Positions 42,618 to 50,951 of a stretch of DNA of 55,812 nucleotides are shown one piece after another (the stretch's first letter is position 1; every line of letters starts with the position of its first letter). The notes below the pieces were generated by a model. That model was not told where the DNA came from. It saw nothing but the letters and a program-made list of their open reading frames with translations, and made no database searches. The DNA comes from Dongia_A sp044226685. Its GTDB lineage: Bacteria > Pseudomonadota > Alphaproteobacteria > Dongiales > Dongiaceae. The translations under genes and the position numbers were made by a program. The stretch is from positions 1-55,812 of the forward strand of contig JBGAGP010000013.1 in the NCBI GenBank assembly GCA_044226685.1. Direction: 5' to 3'.

Positions 42618-43649
42618 GTGGCTGAAGACACAAAGGTTCCCGGAAGAGCTGCTGGCGGCATCGCCAGAGCCGTGAAGTTGACCGATGAGCGCAAGAGCGA
42701 GATTGCCCGGGCTGCCGCTGAGAAGCGATGGAACAAGGTGCCGGAAGTCATCTTCGGCGCGCCGGATAAGCCGCTGACAATCGGTGGCACGAAGATTCAG
42801 TGCTATGTCCTGGACGATGAGACTCGCGTCATCACGCAGGCGTCGTTCCTGGAAGCTCTGGGGCGGCACAGAAAGGCCAATGTGCGCGATGAAGGGGGCG
42901 AAGAGCGGCTGCCCGCGATTCTTCAAGGAAAAGCGATTAATCCCTTTATTTCAGCAGAGTTAATCGAGAAGAGCAGACCCATCCAGTTCCGCACTGAAAC
43001 TGGAAACTTGGCGAGCGGCTATCGAGCGGAAATCTTGCCGGATATTTGCGAGGTATACCTTGCGGCTCGGGCGGCCGGCGCGCTCCCGCGCAACCAAGAG
43101 CATGTGGCTAAGCAGGCGGAAATTTTGATCCGCGCCCTGGCGCATACCGGCATCATCGCGCTGGTCGATGAGGCTACCGGGTACCAGTCAGTCCGAGCCC
43201 GGGATGCTCTTGAAAAGATCCTTGAGACGTTCATTAACGATGAACTTCGGAAGTGGACTAAAACTTTCCCGAATGAGTTCTACAAGCAGATGTTCCGCTT
43301 GAACGGCTGGCCGTATCGCCCCGAGAGCGTCAACAGGCCGGGAGTTGTCGGCAAGTATACCAATGACGTTGTTTATGATCGGCTCGCCCCCGGCGTAACG
43401 GCCGAGCTTGAGAGTAAGAATCCTCGCCTGCCCTCGGGCAATCGTCGCCATCGTCATTTCCAATGGCTAACCGAAGATGTGGGCGATCCGCGCCTGCGGG
43501 AGCACCTTTCTGCCGTCATCGCGCTTATGAAGGCTGCGGCTGACTGGAAGCAATTCAAGCAGTTCTTGGATGTCGCTCTTCCAAGCTTCAAGAAACGGGT
43601 TGGGCAATTGCCGCTTGAAGGCGGCCGAATGAACGCGCCTAAGCAGTAA
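42618..43649 (+). CDS. IS accessory gene: P63C-domain protein
   Basis: The 343-residue protein resembles the P63C-domain group seen in phages and transposable elements (GGIARAVKLTDERKSEIARAA, then ASFLEALGRHRKANV, and a C-terminal WTKTFPNEFYKQMFRLNGW). The GTG at 42618 is preceded by AGGAGG at proper spacing; TTG at 42615 is too close. Function is not established. It may regulate the element through the CTTGCA array, or be cargo. Confidence 0.8.
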   Translation: MAEDTKVPGRAAGGIARAVKLTDERKSEIARAAAEKRWNKVPEVIFGAPDKPLTIGGTKIQCYVLDDETRVITQASFLEALGRHRKANVRDEGGEERLPAILQGKAINPFISAELIEKSRPIQFRTETGNLASGYRAEILPDICEVYLAARAAGALPRNQEHVAKQAEILIRALAHTGIIALVDEATGYQSVRARDALEKILETFINDELRKWTKTFPNEFYKQMFRLNGWPYRPESVNRPGVVGKYTNDVVYDRLAPGVTAELESKNPRLPSGNRRHRHFQWLTEDVGDPRLREHLSAVIALMKAAADWKQFKQFLDVALPSFKKRVGQLPLEGGRMNAPKQ

Positions 43650-43706
43650 CCTCTTCTCACAGGAAGGAGGTGATGCGACCGTGCAAAAAGATTGCGCGAA
43701 AAAACC

Positions 43707-43736
43707 GACGAGGCCGCAATGGCCTCGTCTTTTTTT
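43707..43736 (+). terminator. Rho-independent terminator of the P63C gene
   Basis: Stem GACGAGGCC / GGCCTCGTC with a GCAAT loop, followed by TTTTTTT (43730-43736), lies between the P63C stop and the right inverted repeat. It shields the flanking genes from IS transcription. Confidence 0.92.
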
Positions 43737-43750
43737 GGCCCCGTATCTTA

Positions 43751-43777
43751 CTTGGGTTTGCAATCGCACCTATTCCC
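43751..43777 (-). repeat. Right terminal inverted repeat of the IS1595 element
   Basis: It is the exact reverse complement of 40362-40388 and is followed by the second copy of the CTTGCGGG target duplication (43778-43785). Confidence 0.9.
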
Positions 43778-43954
43778 CTTGCGGGGGGAGGGGTGGGCTG
43801 GGGGGTGATACAGCGTCGGGTATCGCCGCGCAGCGTTTTCGCTGTCTATCGCCTCCGGCGATGCGCACGCGCAGCGTGCGACCCCCCATCCGGCTGCGAC
43901 TAGGCTCGCCTTGCTCGCCAAGTCTGCGCTGCCTTCCCCCGCAAGGGGGGAAGG
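43778..43954. repeat. Dispersed repeat, copy D, right part
   Basis: It continues the copy started at 40345 (CTTGCGGGGGGAGGGG, then GATACAGCGTC, TCGCCTCCGGCGA, and the terminal CCTTCCCCCGCAAGG hairpin). Removing the IS with one target duplication restores a standard copy between the convergent thiQ and aminotransferase-like genes. Confidence 0.88.
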
Positions 43955-43976
43955 GAAGTTGACCGTAGGGCGAATC

Positions 43977-45281
43977 TCAGTCGAGCAGTGATCTTCTTGA
44001 CACCACGAACTCCTCCACCGCGCCGGCGAAGGCGTCCACCTCGTCCTCCGTCGTCGGCAGCATCAGTGCCATGAAGCCGCGGCGGGCGAAGTATTTGCCG
44101 GCCGCGATCAGGTCGAGGTGCATCAGGTTCTGCAGCTTCGTGCGGCGCTCGGCCTCGGCCGGGTCGAGGTCGCCGGGCTGCCGGATCTCGTTGCGGGTGA
44201 AATGCAGGCCCACGAAGGACCCGATGCCGGTGGCTCTCAGCCCCACGTCATGGCGCTTGGCGACTTCGTTGATCGCGTTGCGCAGCCGGTCGCCCTTGCG
44301 GTTCAACAAGCCGATCGCCTTTGCGGCCAGCAGCTTGCGTAGGCCAGCGGTGCCGGCGGCCATCGACAGCACATTGTTGTTGAAGGTGCCGGCATGGGGG
44401 AACGAATCAGCCCGCTCGGGATCGAATCGCGCCATCAGGTCCATGCGCCCGCCGAAGGCGCCGAAGCTCAAGCCCCCGCCGAGATACTTGCCGAGCGTGG
44501 TCATGTCCGGCGTGACGCCGACCATCGCCTGGTAGCCGCCGGTGGACAGGCGCGACGTCATCACCTCGTCGAAGATCAGCACGACATTGTGCTCGCTGCA
44601 GGCCTGGCGGAGCGCGAACAGGAAATCGCGGTCGGCCGGCAGGCAGTCGCCCCCCATCATCGGCTCGACGATCACCGCCGCCAGTTCGGCCGCGTGGTCG
44701 CGGATCAGCGACGCGGCGCGGTCGGCGTCGTTATAGGTCGCGGTCAACCAGGGAATTGGCAGGTTGAGCGGCATCCCGCCGGAGCGGAAATAGAGCACGC
44801 CGCCGTGATAGCCGCCTTCGAAGGCGAGCACAGCAGACTTGCCGGTGACGGCGCGCGCGGTCTGGATGGCGAAGATGTTGGCCTCGGTGCCGGAATTGCA
44901 GAAACGCAGCAGCTGGATCGAGGGGAAGCGGTCGCGGATGGTCTGTGCCAGTTCCGCCTCGTACTGGTTTGGGCCGCCCAGCACGATGCCGCCCTCCAGC
45001 GCCTCGCGGATCGCCGCCAGGATCACCGGGTTCGAATGGCCGTAGAGGCCCGCCGAATACTCCCCGAGGAAGTCGGTATAGGCGTGGCCATCCAGGTCAA
45101 GGAGCGTCGTGCCATCGCCCTTGGCCCAGGCCAGCGGGAAAGGGGCGTAGTGCAGCACCGTCCGGGTGTTGCCGCCCGGCATGGTGGTGCGGGCGAAAGC
45201 GTGGCGCGCGGCGCTCTTCGGGTTGTCGGCGGTAAATCTCGCCTCTGCTTCGGCGAGCGCGCTGTCCAAGGACGTGTTCAT
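43977..45281 (-). CDS. Class III aminotransferase-fold enzyme (glutamate-1-semialdehyde aminomutase-like)
   Basis: The 434-residue fold-type I PLP enzyme belongs to the HemL-like branch of class III transaminases. It has RFCNSGTEANIFAIQTAR, EGGYHGG, IFDEVMTSR and the PLP lysine Lys265 in TTLGKYLGGGLSFGAFGG. It is unlikely to be the tetrapyrrole HemL itself, because its context is peptide uptake; an aminomutase or aminotransferase on an amino acid is more likely. It is divergent from the opp operon with 193 bp between starts. Confidence 0.85.
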   Translation of the reverse strand: MNTSLDSALAEAEARFTADNPKSAARHAFARTTMPGGNTRTVLHYAPFPLAWAKGDGTTLLDLDGHAYTDFLGEYSAGLYGHSNPVILAAIREALEGGIVLGGPNQYEAELAQTIRDRFPSIQLLRFCNSGTEANIFAIQTARAVTGKSAVLAFEGGYHGGVLYFRSGGMPLNLPIPWLTATYNDADRAASLIRDHAAELAAVIVEPMMGGDCLPADRDFLFALRQACSEHNVVLIFDEVMTSRLSTGGYQAMVGVTPDMTTLGKYLGGGLSFGAFGGRMDLMARFDPERADSFPHAGTFNNNVLSMAAGTAGLRKLLAAKAIGLLNRKGDRLRNAINEVAKRHDVGLRATGIGSFVGLHFTRNEIRQPGDLDPAEAERRTKLQNLMHLDLIAAGKYFARRGFMALMLPTTEDEVDAFAGAVEEFVVSRRSLLD

Positions 45282-45370
45282 GCGGAGAATCCTGCTTGGA
45301 TTTGGGCCTCGGATATGGGCCTGGGATTAGGGTCTTGCTGCCGCGCTGGAGGGTAGGCTAGTCTCGCAAC

Positions 45371-45380
45371 CTGTATACAG
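45371..45380. promoter_or_regulatory. Palindrome CTGTATACAG, candidate operator
   Basis: A perfect 10-bp palindrome lies in the gap between the aminotransferase-like and opp genes, about 95 bp upstream of the receptor start. It is GntR-like in form (xTGTATACAx), but no regulator gene is adjacent. A single site is weak evidence. Confidence 0.35.
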
Positions 45381-45474
45381 CTTTGCGGAATCACCGTGAA
45401 GCTTGGCCGGAAAAGCGAACCAGGGCAACATAAGCCGAACCGGCGACAGATCGGGACCAACAGGGAGAGACATC

Positions 45475-47085
45475 ATGCGACATCTGCTTGCGCGCGGGCT
45501 CGGCAAGGCATTGCTGGGCGCGGCGCTCCTCGCGGCGAGCTTGGCCGCGACCCCGGCATCCGCCGAGACCGTGCTGACCCGTGGTTTCGGGGCATCGCCC
45601 GACACCCTCGACCCGCACATGAATTTCGGCGCGCGCGAGGGCTGGATCCAGGACGACATCTTCGAGGGCCTCACCGCCGGCAACGAGAAGGGCGAGATGG
45701 TCCCCGGCGCCGCGGAGAAGTGGGAGAGCTCGGATGACGGCCTGACCTGGACCTTCCATCTGCGCGACGGGCTGAAATGGTCGAACGGCGACCCGCTGGT
45801 GGCGCAGGATTTCGTCAACGGCGTGATCCGACAGCTCGACCCCAAGACGGCCTCGCCGCGTGCTTACTACTTCTCGTCCCTGATCCCGCTGGTCGGCGGC
45901 CAGGAATTCATCGATGCCGCGGACAAGGGCGACCCGAAGACGGTCGGCATCAGCGCGCCGGACGACAAGACGATCGTCCTGAAACTGAAGGCGCCGCAGC
46001 CGAACCTCCTGCTGCTGGTCGAATCGTATCACATCCCGCCGCTGCATAAGCCGAGCTTCGACAAGTTCGGCGCCGACTTCATCAAGCCGGAGAACATCGT
46101 CAGCAACGGCGCCTACATGATGACCGAGAACGTGCCGCAGTCGCACGTCACCCTGGTCAAGAACCCGAACTACTGGAACGCCGCAAACGTCAAGATCGAC
46201 AAGGTCGTCTATGCGGTCACCGAGGACGACCAGACCGAGCTGAAGCGCTACAAGGCGGGCGAGCTCGACACCACCAACGAGGTGCCGAGCGACCAGCTCG
46301 ACGCCCTGAAGGCCGAGGCCGGCGGCGAGCTGCGCATCACGCCCTATCTCGAATCCCAGTATGTCAGCTTCAACGTCACCAAGGCGCCGTTCGACAACAT
46401 CAAGGTGCGCCAGGCGCTGGCCATCGGCATCGATCGCCAGGTGCTGCAGGACAAGATCTTGAAGGCCGGCTACCAGGCCAATTGCGGCTATTCGCCGCCG
46501 AACGATCCGCGCTACCAGCAGCCGCAGGTGCCGGAGTGCAATATGACGGCCGCCGAGCGCTCGGAGAAGGGCAAGGCCCTGCTGGCCGAGGCCGGCTTCG
46601 GCCCGGACAATCCGTTGAAGGTGACGATCGAGTCCAGCACCGACAACACGTCGAAGAAGATGGCCGAGGGCATCGCCCTGATGTGGAAGCAGTATCTTGG
46701 CGTCGACGCCAAGGTGAACGCCCAGGAGTTCCAGGCCTGGATGAACACCTTCTATGCCGGCGGCTGGGATGTGCTGAACGACAACCTGATCGGCGACATG
46801 CCTGGACCGGAATCGCACCTCATCTACATGCGGCCCAGCGCCGAGTCCGGCTACAACTGGAAGAACGACGAATACGAAGACCTGATGAACAAGGCGTCCG
46901 AGCAGGCCGACCTCACCAAGCGCTATGAATACCTGGCGCAGGCGGAGAAGGTGCTGCTGGACTACTATCTGGTGACGCCGCTCGACGTCACCACCTCGCG
47001 GCACCTGGTGAAGCCGAAGGTGAAGGGGTGGGAGGACAATATCCTCGACACCCATCCCAGCAAGTTGATGTCGGTCGAGAACTGA
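45475..47085 (+). CDS. oppA: Oligopeptide/dipeptide ABC transporter, periplasmic binding protein
   Basis: This 536-residue SBP_bac_5 receptor has a signal peptide (to ASA near residue 30). The mature part starts with RGFGASPDTLDPHM and has GLTWTFHLRDGLKWSNGDPL (the classical OppA/DppA signature, split), NGAYMMTE, NPNYWN and YVSFNVTKAPFDN. The ATG at 45475 is preceded by GGGAGAG. A stem-loop follows the gene. The ligand is a peptide or similar; the exact class is unknown. Confidence 0.9.
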   Translation: MRHLLARGLGKALLGAALLAASLAATPASAETVLTRGFGASPDTLDPHMNFGAREGWIQDDIFEGLTAGNEKGEMVPGAAEKWESSDDGLTWTFHLRDGLKWSNGDPLVAQDFVNGVIRQLDPKTASPRAYYFSSLIPLVGGQEFIDAADKGDPKTVGISAPDDKTIVLKLKAPQPNLLLLVESYHIPPLHKPSFDKFGADFIKPENIVSNGAYMMTENVPQSHVTLVKNPNYWNAANVKIDKVVYAVTEDDQTELKRYKAGELDTTNEVPSDQLDALKAEAGGELRITPYLESQYVSFNVTKAPFDNIKVRQALAIGIDRQVLQDKILKAGYQANCGYSPPNDPRYQQPQVPECNMTAAERSEKGKALLAEAGFGPDNPLKVTIESSTDNTSKKMAEGIALMWKQYLGVDAKVNAQEFQAWMNTFYAGGWDVLNDNLIGDMPGPESHLIYMRPSAESGYNWKNDEYEDLMNKASEQADLTKRYEYLAQAEKVLLDYYLVTPLDVTTSRHLVKPKVKGWEDNILDTHPSKLMSVEN

Positions 47086-47094
47086 TGAGCCGTA

Positions 47095-47126
47095 AGCGGC
47101 CCGGCGGGTGACCTCGCCGGGCCGCT
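47095..47126 (+). terminator. Stem-loop between oppA and oppB (possible attenuator)
   Basis: A perfect 12-bp GC-rich stem (AGCGGCCCGGCG / CGCCGGGCCGCT) has an 8-base loop and no T tract. It parallels the stem-loop after aapJ and probably tunes the receptor:permease ratio or stabilises the mRNA. Confidence 0.7.
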
Positions 47127-47141
47127 GTCGCATCCGACCCG

Positions 47142-48062
47142 ATGTTTTCCTTCGCCATCAGACGCATCCTCGGCGCGATTCCGACGCTGTTCGCGTTGAT
47201 CGTCATCTCGTTCTTCATCATGCGCGTCGCGCCCGGCGGCCCATTCTCCACCAACCGCAAGCTGACCGAGGCGGTGCTGGCGAACATGAACAAGGCCTAC
47301 CACCTCGACGAGCCGCTGCTGATGCAGTTCGGCCGCTATCTCTGGGGCCTGGCGCATTTCGACTTTGGCCCGTCGATGAAATACAAGGATTTCAACGTCA
47401 CCGAGCTCATCGTCCAGGGCCTGCCGGTGTCGCTCATCGTCGGCTTCTGGGCCATGCTGTTCGCAACCATCACCGGCATCGCGCTCGGCATGGCCGGCGC
47501 CCTGCGGCGCAACGGCGTCACCGATTTCACCGCCGGAATCATCGCCATGACCGGCATCGCGGTGCCCACCTTCGTCATCGGCCCCCTGCTGCAGATCGTC
47601 TTCGGGTTGCAGCTGCACTGGTTCCCCATTGCCGGCTGGGACGGCTCGATCAACGCCGCGGTGCTGCCGGTCTTCGTGCTGGCGCTGCCCAACATCGCCT
47701 ACATCTCGCGGCTGACGCGCGGCAGCATGATCGAGACCCTGCGCACCAACTATGTCCGCACCGCGCGTGCCAAGGGCATCGGCCCCGCGCGGGTGATCAT
47801 CAAGCACGCCTTGACCGGCGCCATGCTGCCGGTCATCGCCTATCTTGGCCCGGCGACGGCGATCACCGTCACCGGCTCGGTGGTGATCGAGCAGATCTTC
47901 GGCATCCCCGGCATCGGCCGCTATTTCGTCGAAGGCGCCAGCAATCGCGACTATCCGCTGGTGATGGGGGTGACGATCCTCTATGGCGGCGTCGTCATCC
48001 TGGCCAACATCGTCACCGACGTGGTGCGCGGCTTCCTCGATCCGAAGGTGAGCTATGAGTGA
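47142..48062 (+). CDS. oppB: Oligopeptide ABC transporter permease
   Basis: The 306-residue permease starts MFSFAIRRILGAIPTLFALI, the classical OppB/DppB N-terminus, with RVAPGGPF in the first periplasmic loop. The coupling region RTNYVRTARAKGIGPARVI is typical. Its end overlaps oppC by 8 bp. Confidence 0.93.
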   Translation: MFSFAIRRILGAIPTLFALIVISFFIMRVAPGGPFSTNRKLTEAVLANMNKAYHLDEPLLMQFGRYLWGLAHFDFGPSMKYKDFNVTELIVQGLPVSLIVGFWAMLFATITGIALGMAGALRRNGVTDFTAGIIAMTGIAVPTFVIGPLLQIVFGLQLHWFPIAGWDGSINAAVLPVFVLALPNIAYISRLTRGSMIETLRTNYVRTARAKGIGPARVIIKHALTGAMLPVIAYLGPATAITVTGSVVIEQIFGIPGIGRYFVEGASNRDYPLVMGVTILYGGVVILANIVTDVVRGFLDPKVSYE

Positions 48063-48928
48063 CGCGACGGTTGCGGCGCCCATCCCGCTGGAAACCGTCG
48101 CAGTGGCGGGGCTCAGCCCCTTCATGGCGTCGTGGCGGCGCTACAGCCGCAACAAGCTGGCTGTCGGCAGCATGATCTTCCTGTTGCTGATCGCGCTCGC
48201 TTGCTTCGCCGGGCCCTTGTTTTTCCCCTTCGGAACCGAGGATGCCGATTTCGAGAACATCTCGGCGCCGATCAACCTGTTCTCGCTGCATCCCTTCGGC
48301 ACCGACGAATTCGGCCGCGACCTGCTGCTGCGCGTCCTGGTCGGCGGGCGGGTCTCGCTTGCGGTCGGCTTCGTCGGCGCGCTGGCGGCGGTCATCATCG
48401 GCGTGATCTACGGCGCGGCCTCGGGCTATATCGGCGGCTGGGTTGACAACGTGGCGATGCGGGCTGTCGATGTGCTGTACGGAATCCCGTATTTCTTCCT
48501 GGTGGTCCTGGTGAACCTGGTGTTTGGCCGGACCATCCTGGGCCTCTTCGGCTCGATCGTGGTCGTGCTATGGCTGACACCGGCGGTGATCGCGCGTGGC
48601 CAGGCGGTGTCGCTGCGGCATCGTGAGTTCGTCGATGCGGCGCGCGCGGGCGGCATGACCGAGTGGCAGATCATCCGCCAGCACATCGTGCCCAATTCGA
48701 TGAACGTGGTGATCGTCTATTCCAGCCTGCTGGTGCTGGAGGTCATCGTCACCGAATCCTTCCTGAGTTTCCTCGGCCTCGGCATCCAGCCCCCGGCCAG
48801 CTCCTGGGGCTCGCTGATCGATAACGGCGCCAACAGCATCGAGAACGACCCGCGCCTGCTGCTTCTGCCGGGCTGCTTCCTCGCCGCCACCCTGTTCTGC
48901 CTCAACTTCATTGCCGACGGATTGCGCG

Positions 48929-48954
<26 letters not shown>
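48055..48954 (+). CDS. oppC: Oligopeptide ABC transporter permease
   Basis: The 299-residue partner permease has RRYSRNKLAVGSMIFLLLI near the N-terminus and the OppC/DppC hallmark HPFGTDEFGRDLLLRVLVGG. The coupling loop is HREFVDAARAGGMTEWQII. The gene is coupled to oppB and oppD by overlaps. Confidence 0.93.
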
Positions 48955-49954
<1,000 letters not shown>

Positions 49955-49964
49955 GGCCCCGCCG

Positions 49965-50939
49965 ATGACCGAACCGCTGCTCAGCGTTACCGACCTGAAG
50001 GTGCATTTTCCGCTCGGCAAGGGCCTGCTCGGCGCTCCTGCCGGCGTGGTCAAGGCGGTGGACGGGATCTCCTTCGACCTCAAGCCGGGGGAGACGCTCG
50101 GCATCGTCGGCGAATCCGGCTGCGGCAAGTCGACCCTGGGCCGCGCCATCCTGCGCCTGACCAAGGCGACCGGCGGCCAGGTGGTCTGGCTGGGCCGCGA
50201 TTTCTTCGGCCTGGACCAGGAGGCGCTGCGCGAGGCGCGCCGTGACCTGCAGATCATCTTCCAGGATCCGCTGGCCTCGCTCGACCCGCGCATGACCATC
50301 GGCGCCATCATCGCCCGCCCGCTGAAGACTTTCTTTCCGAAGCTCGGCAAGGCGGAGATCGACAAGCGCGTGCGCGAGGCCATGGCCCAGGTCGGCCTGG
50401 CGCCGGAGATGCTGCGGCGCTATCCGCACGAATTCTCCGGCGGCCAATGCCAGCGCATCGGCATCGCCCGGGCCATGATCTTGCGGCCCAAGCTCATCAT
50501 CTGCGACGAGCCGGTCTCCGCCCTCGACGTCTCGATCCAGGCGCAGATCATCAACCTGCTGCGCAAGCTGCAGGCGGAGCTCGGCCTGTCGCTGCTCTTC
50601 ATTTCGCACAATTTGAGCGTGGTGCGGCACATCAGCCACCGGGTGATGGTGCTCTATCTCGGCAAGGTCATGGAGATCGCCGAGCGCGACACCTTCTACG
50701 CCAATCCGATGCATCCCTATTCCAAGGCGCTGATCTCCGCCATTCCGCTGCCGGACCCGAAGCAGGAGCGGGCGCGCGAACGGCTGGTGCTGCAGGGCGA
50801 CCTGCCGTCGCCGATCAAGCCGCCCAGCGGATGCCGCTTCTGCACCCGCTGCCCGCTGGCGACCGACCTTTGTCACATGAACGAGCCCCCTCTGAGCCCG
50901 CGTGACGATGGCCGCCTTGTCGCCTGCCATTTCGTGTAG
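49965..50939 (+). CDS. oppF: Oligopeptide ABC transporter ATPase
   Basis: The 324-residue ATPase has Walker A GESGCGKS, Q-loop IFQDPLASLDPRM, signature EFSGGQCQRIGIARAM, Walker B IICDEPVSALDVSI and a C-terminal oligopeptide domain with GCRFCTRCP. The ATG at 49965 is 10 bp after the oppD stop. A peptidase gene follows after 12 bp. Confidence 0.92.
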   Translation: MTEPLLSVTDLKVHFPLGKGLLGAPAGVVKAVDGISFDLKPGETLGIVGESGCGKSTLGRAILRLTKATGGQVVWLGRDFFGLDQEALREARRDLQIIFQDPLASLDPRMTIGAIIARPLKTFFPKLGKAEIDKRVREAMAQVGLAPEMLRRYPHEFSGGQCQRIGIARAMILRPKLIICDEPVSALDVSIQAQIINLLRKLQAELGLSLLFISHNLSVVRHISHRVMVLYLGKVMEIAERDTFYANPMHPYSKALISAIPLPDPKQERARERLVLQGDLPSPIKPPSGCRFCTRCPLATDLCHMNEPPLSPRDDGRLVACHFV

Positions 50940-50951
50940 GATCCGGCGCGC

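Larger units (their letters stand above)
40362..43777. mobile_element. IS1595-family element with accessory genes (3,416 bp)
   Basis: Both ends carry a perfect 27-bp inverted repeat (40362-40388 and 43751-43777) beginning GGGAATAGGTGCG. An 8-bp direct repeat CTTGCGGG flanks the element, matching the usual IS1595 duplication length. It encodes an ISXO2-type transposase (41588-42523, minus) and four accessory genes, and its base composition is visibly less GC-rich than the surroundings. The 27-bp repeats could be read as 24-28 bp because flanking G/C runs allow sliding; the chosen limits give the 8-bp duplication. The element inserted into repeat copy D and is apparently complete. Confidence 0.9.

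Noticed and set aside
40345..43785. A 14-bp target duplication (CCCCTTGCGGGGGG) instead of 8 bp
   Set aside because: The flanking G and C runs let the boundary slide; placing GGG inside the element gives an 8-bp duplication, which fits the family better.
43670..43903. A short frame with a strong AGGAAGGAGGTGATG start after the P63C gene
   Set aside because: It reads through the terminator, the IS end and the dispersed repeat, so it would be a composite of unrelated DNA. The SD-like run may be coincidental or a remnant.
3437..43954. The G/C-rich repeats as a possible CRISPR array
   Set aside because: Copies are far apart, imperfect and ~190 bp long with inverted ends; no regular spacers and no cas genes were seen.
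43977..45281. The class III PLP enzyme as tetrapyrrole-pathway HemL
   Set aside because: It shares the fold and motifs, but lies with a peptide uptake locus. Without a search, the hemL name is not justified.
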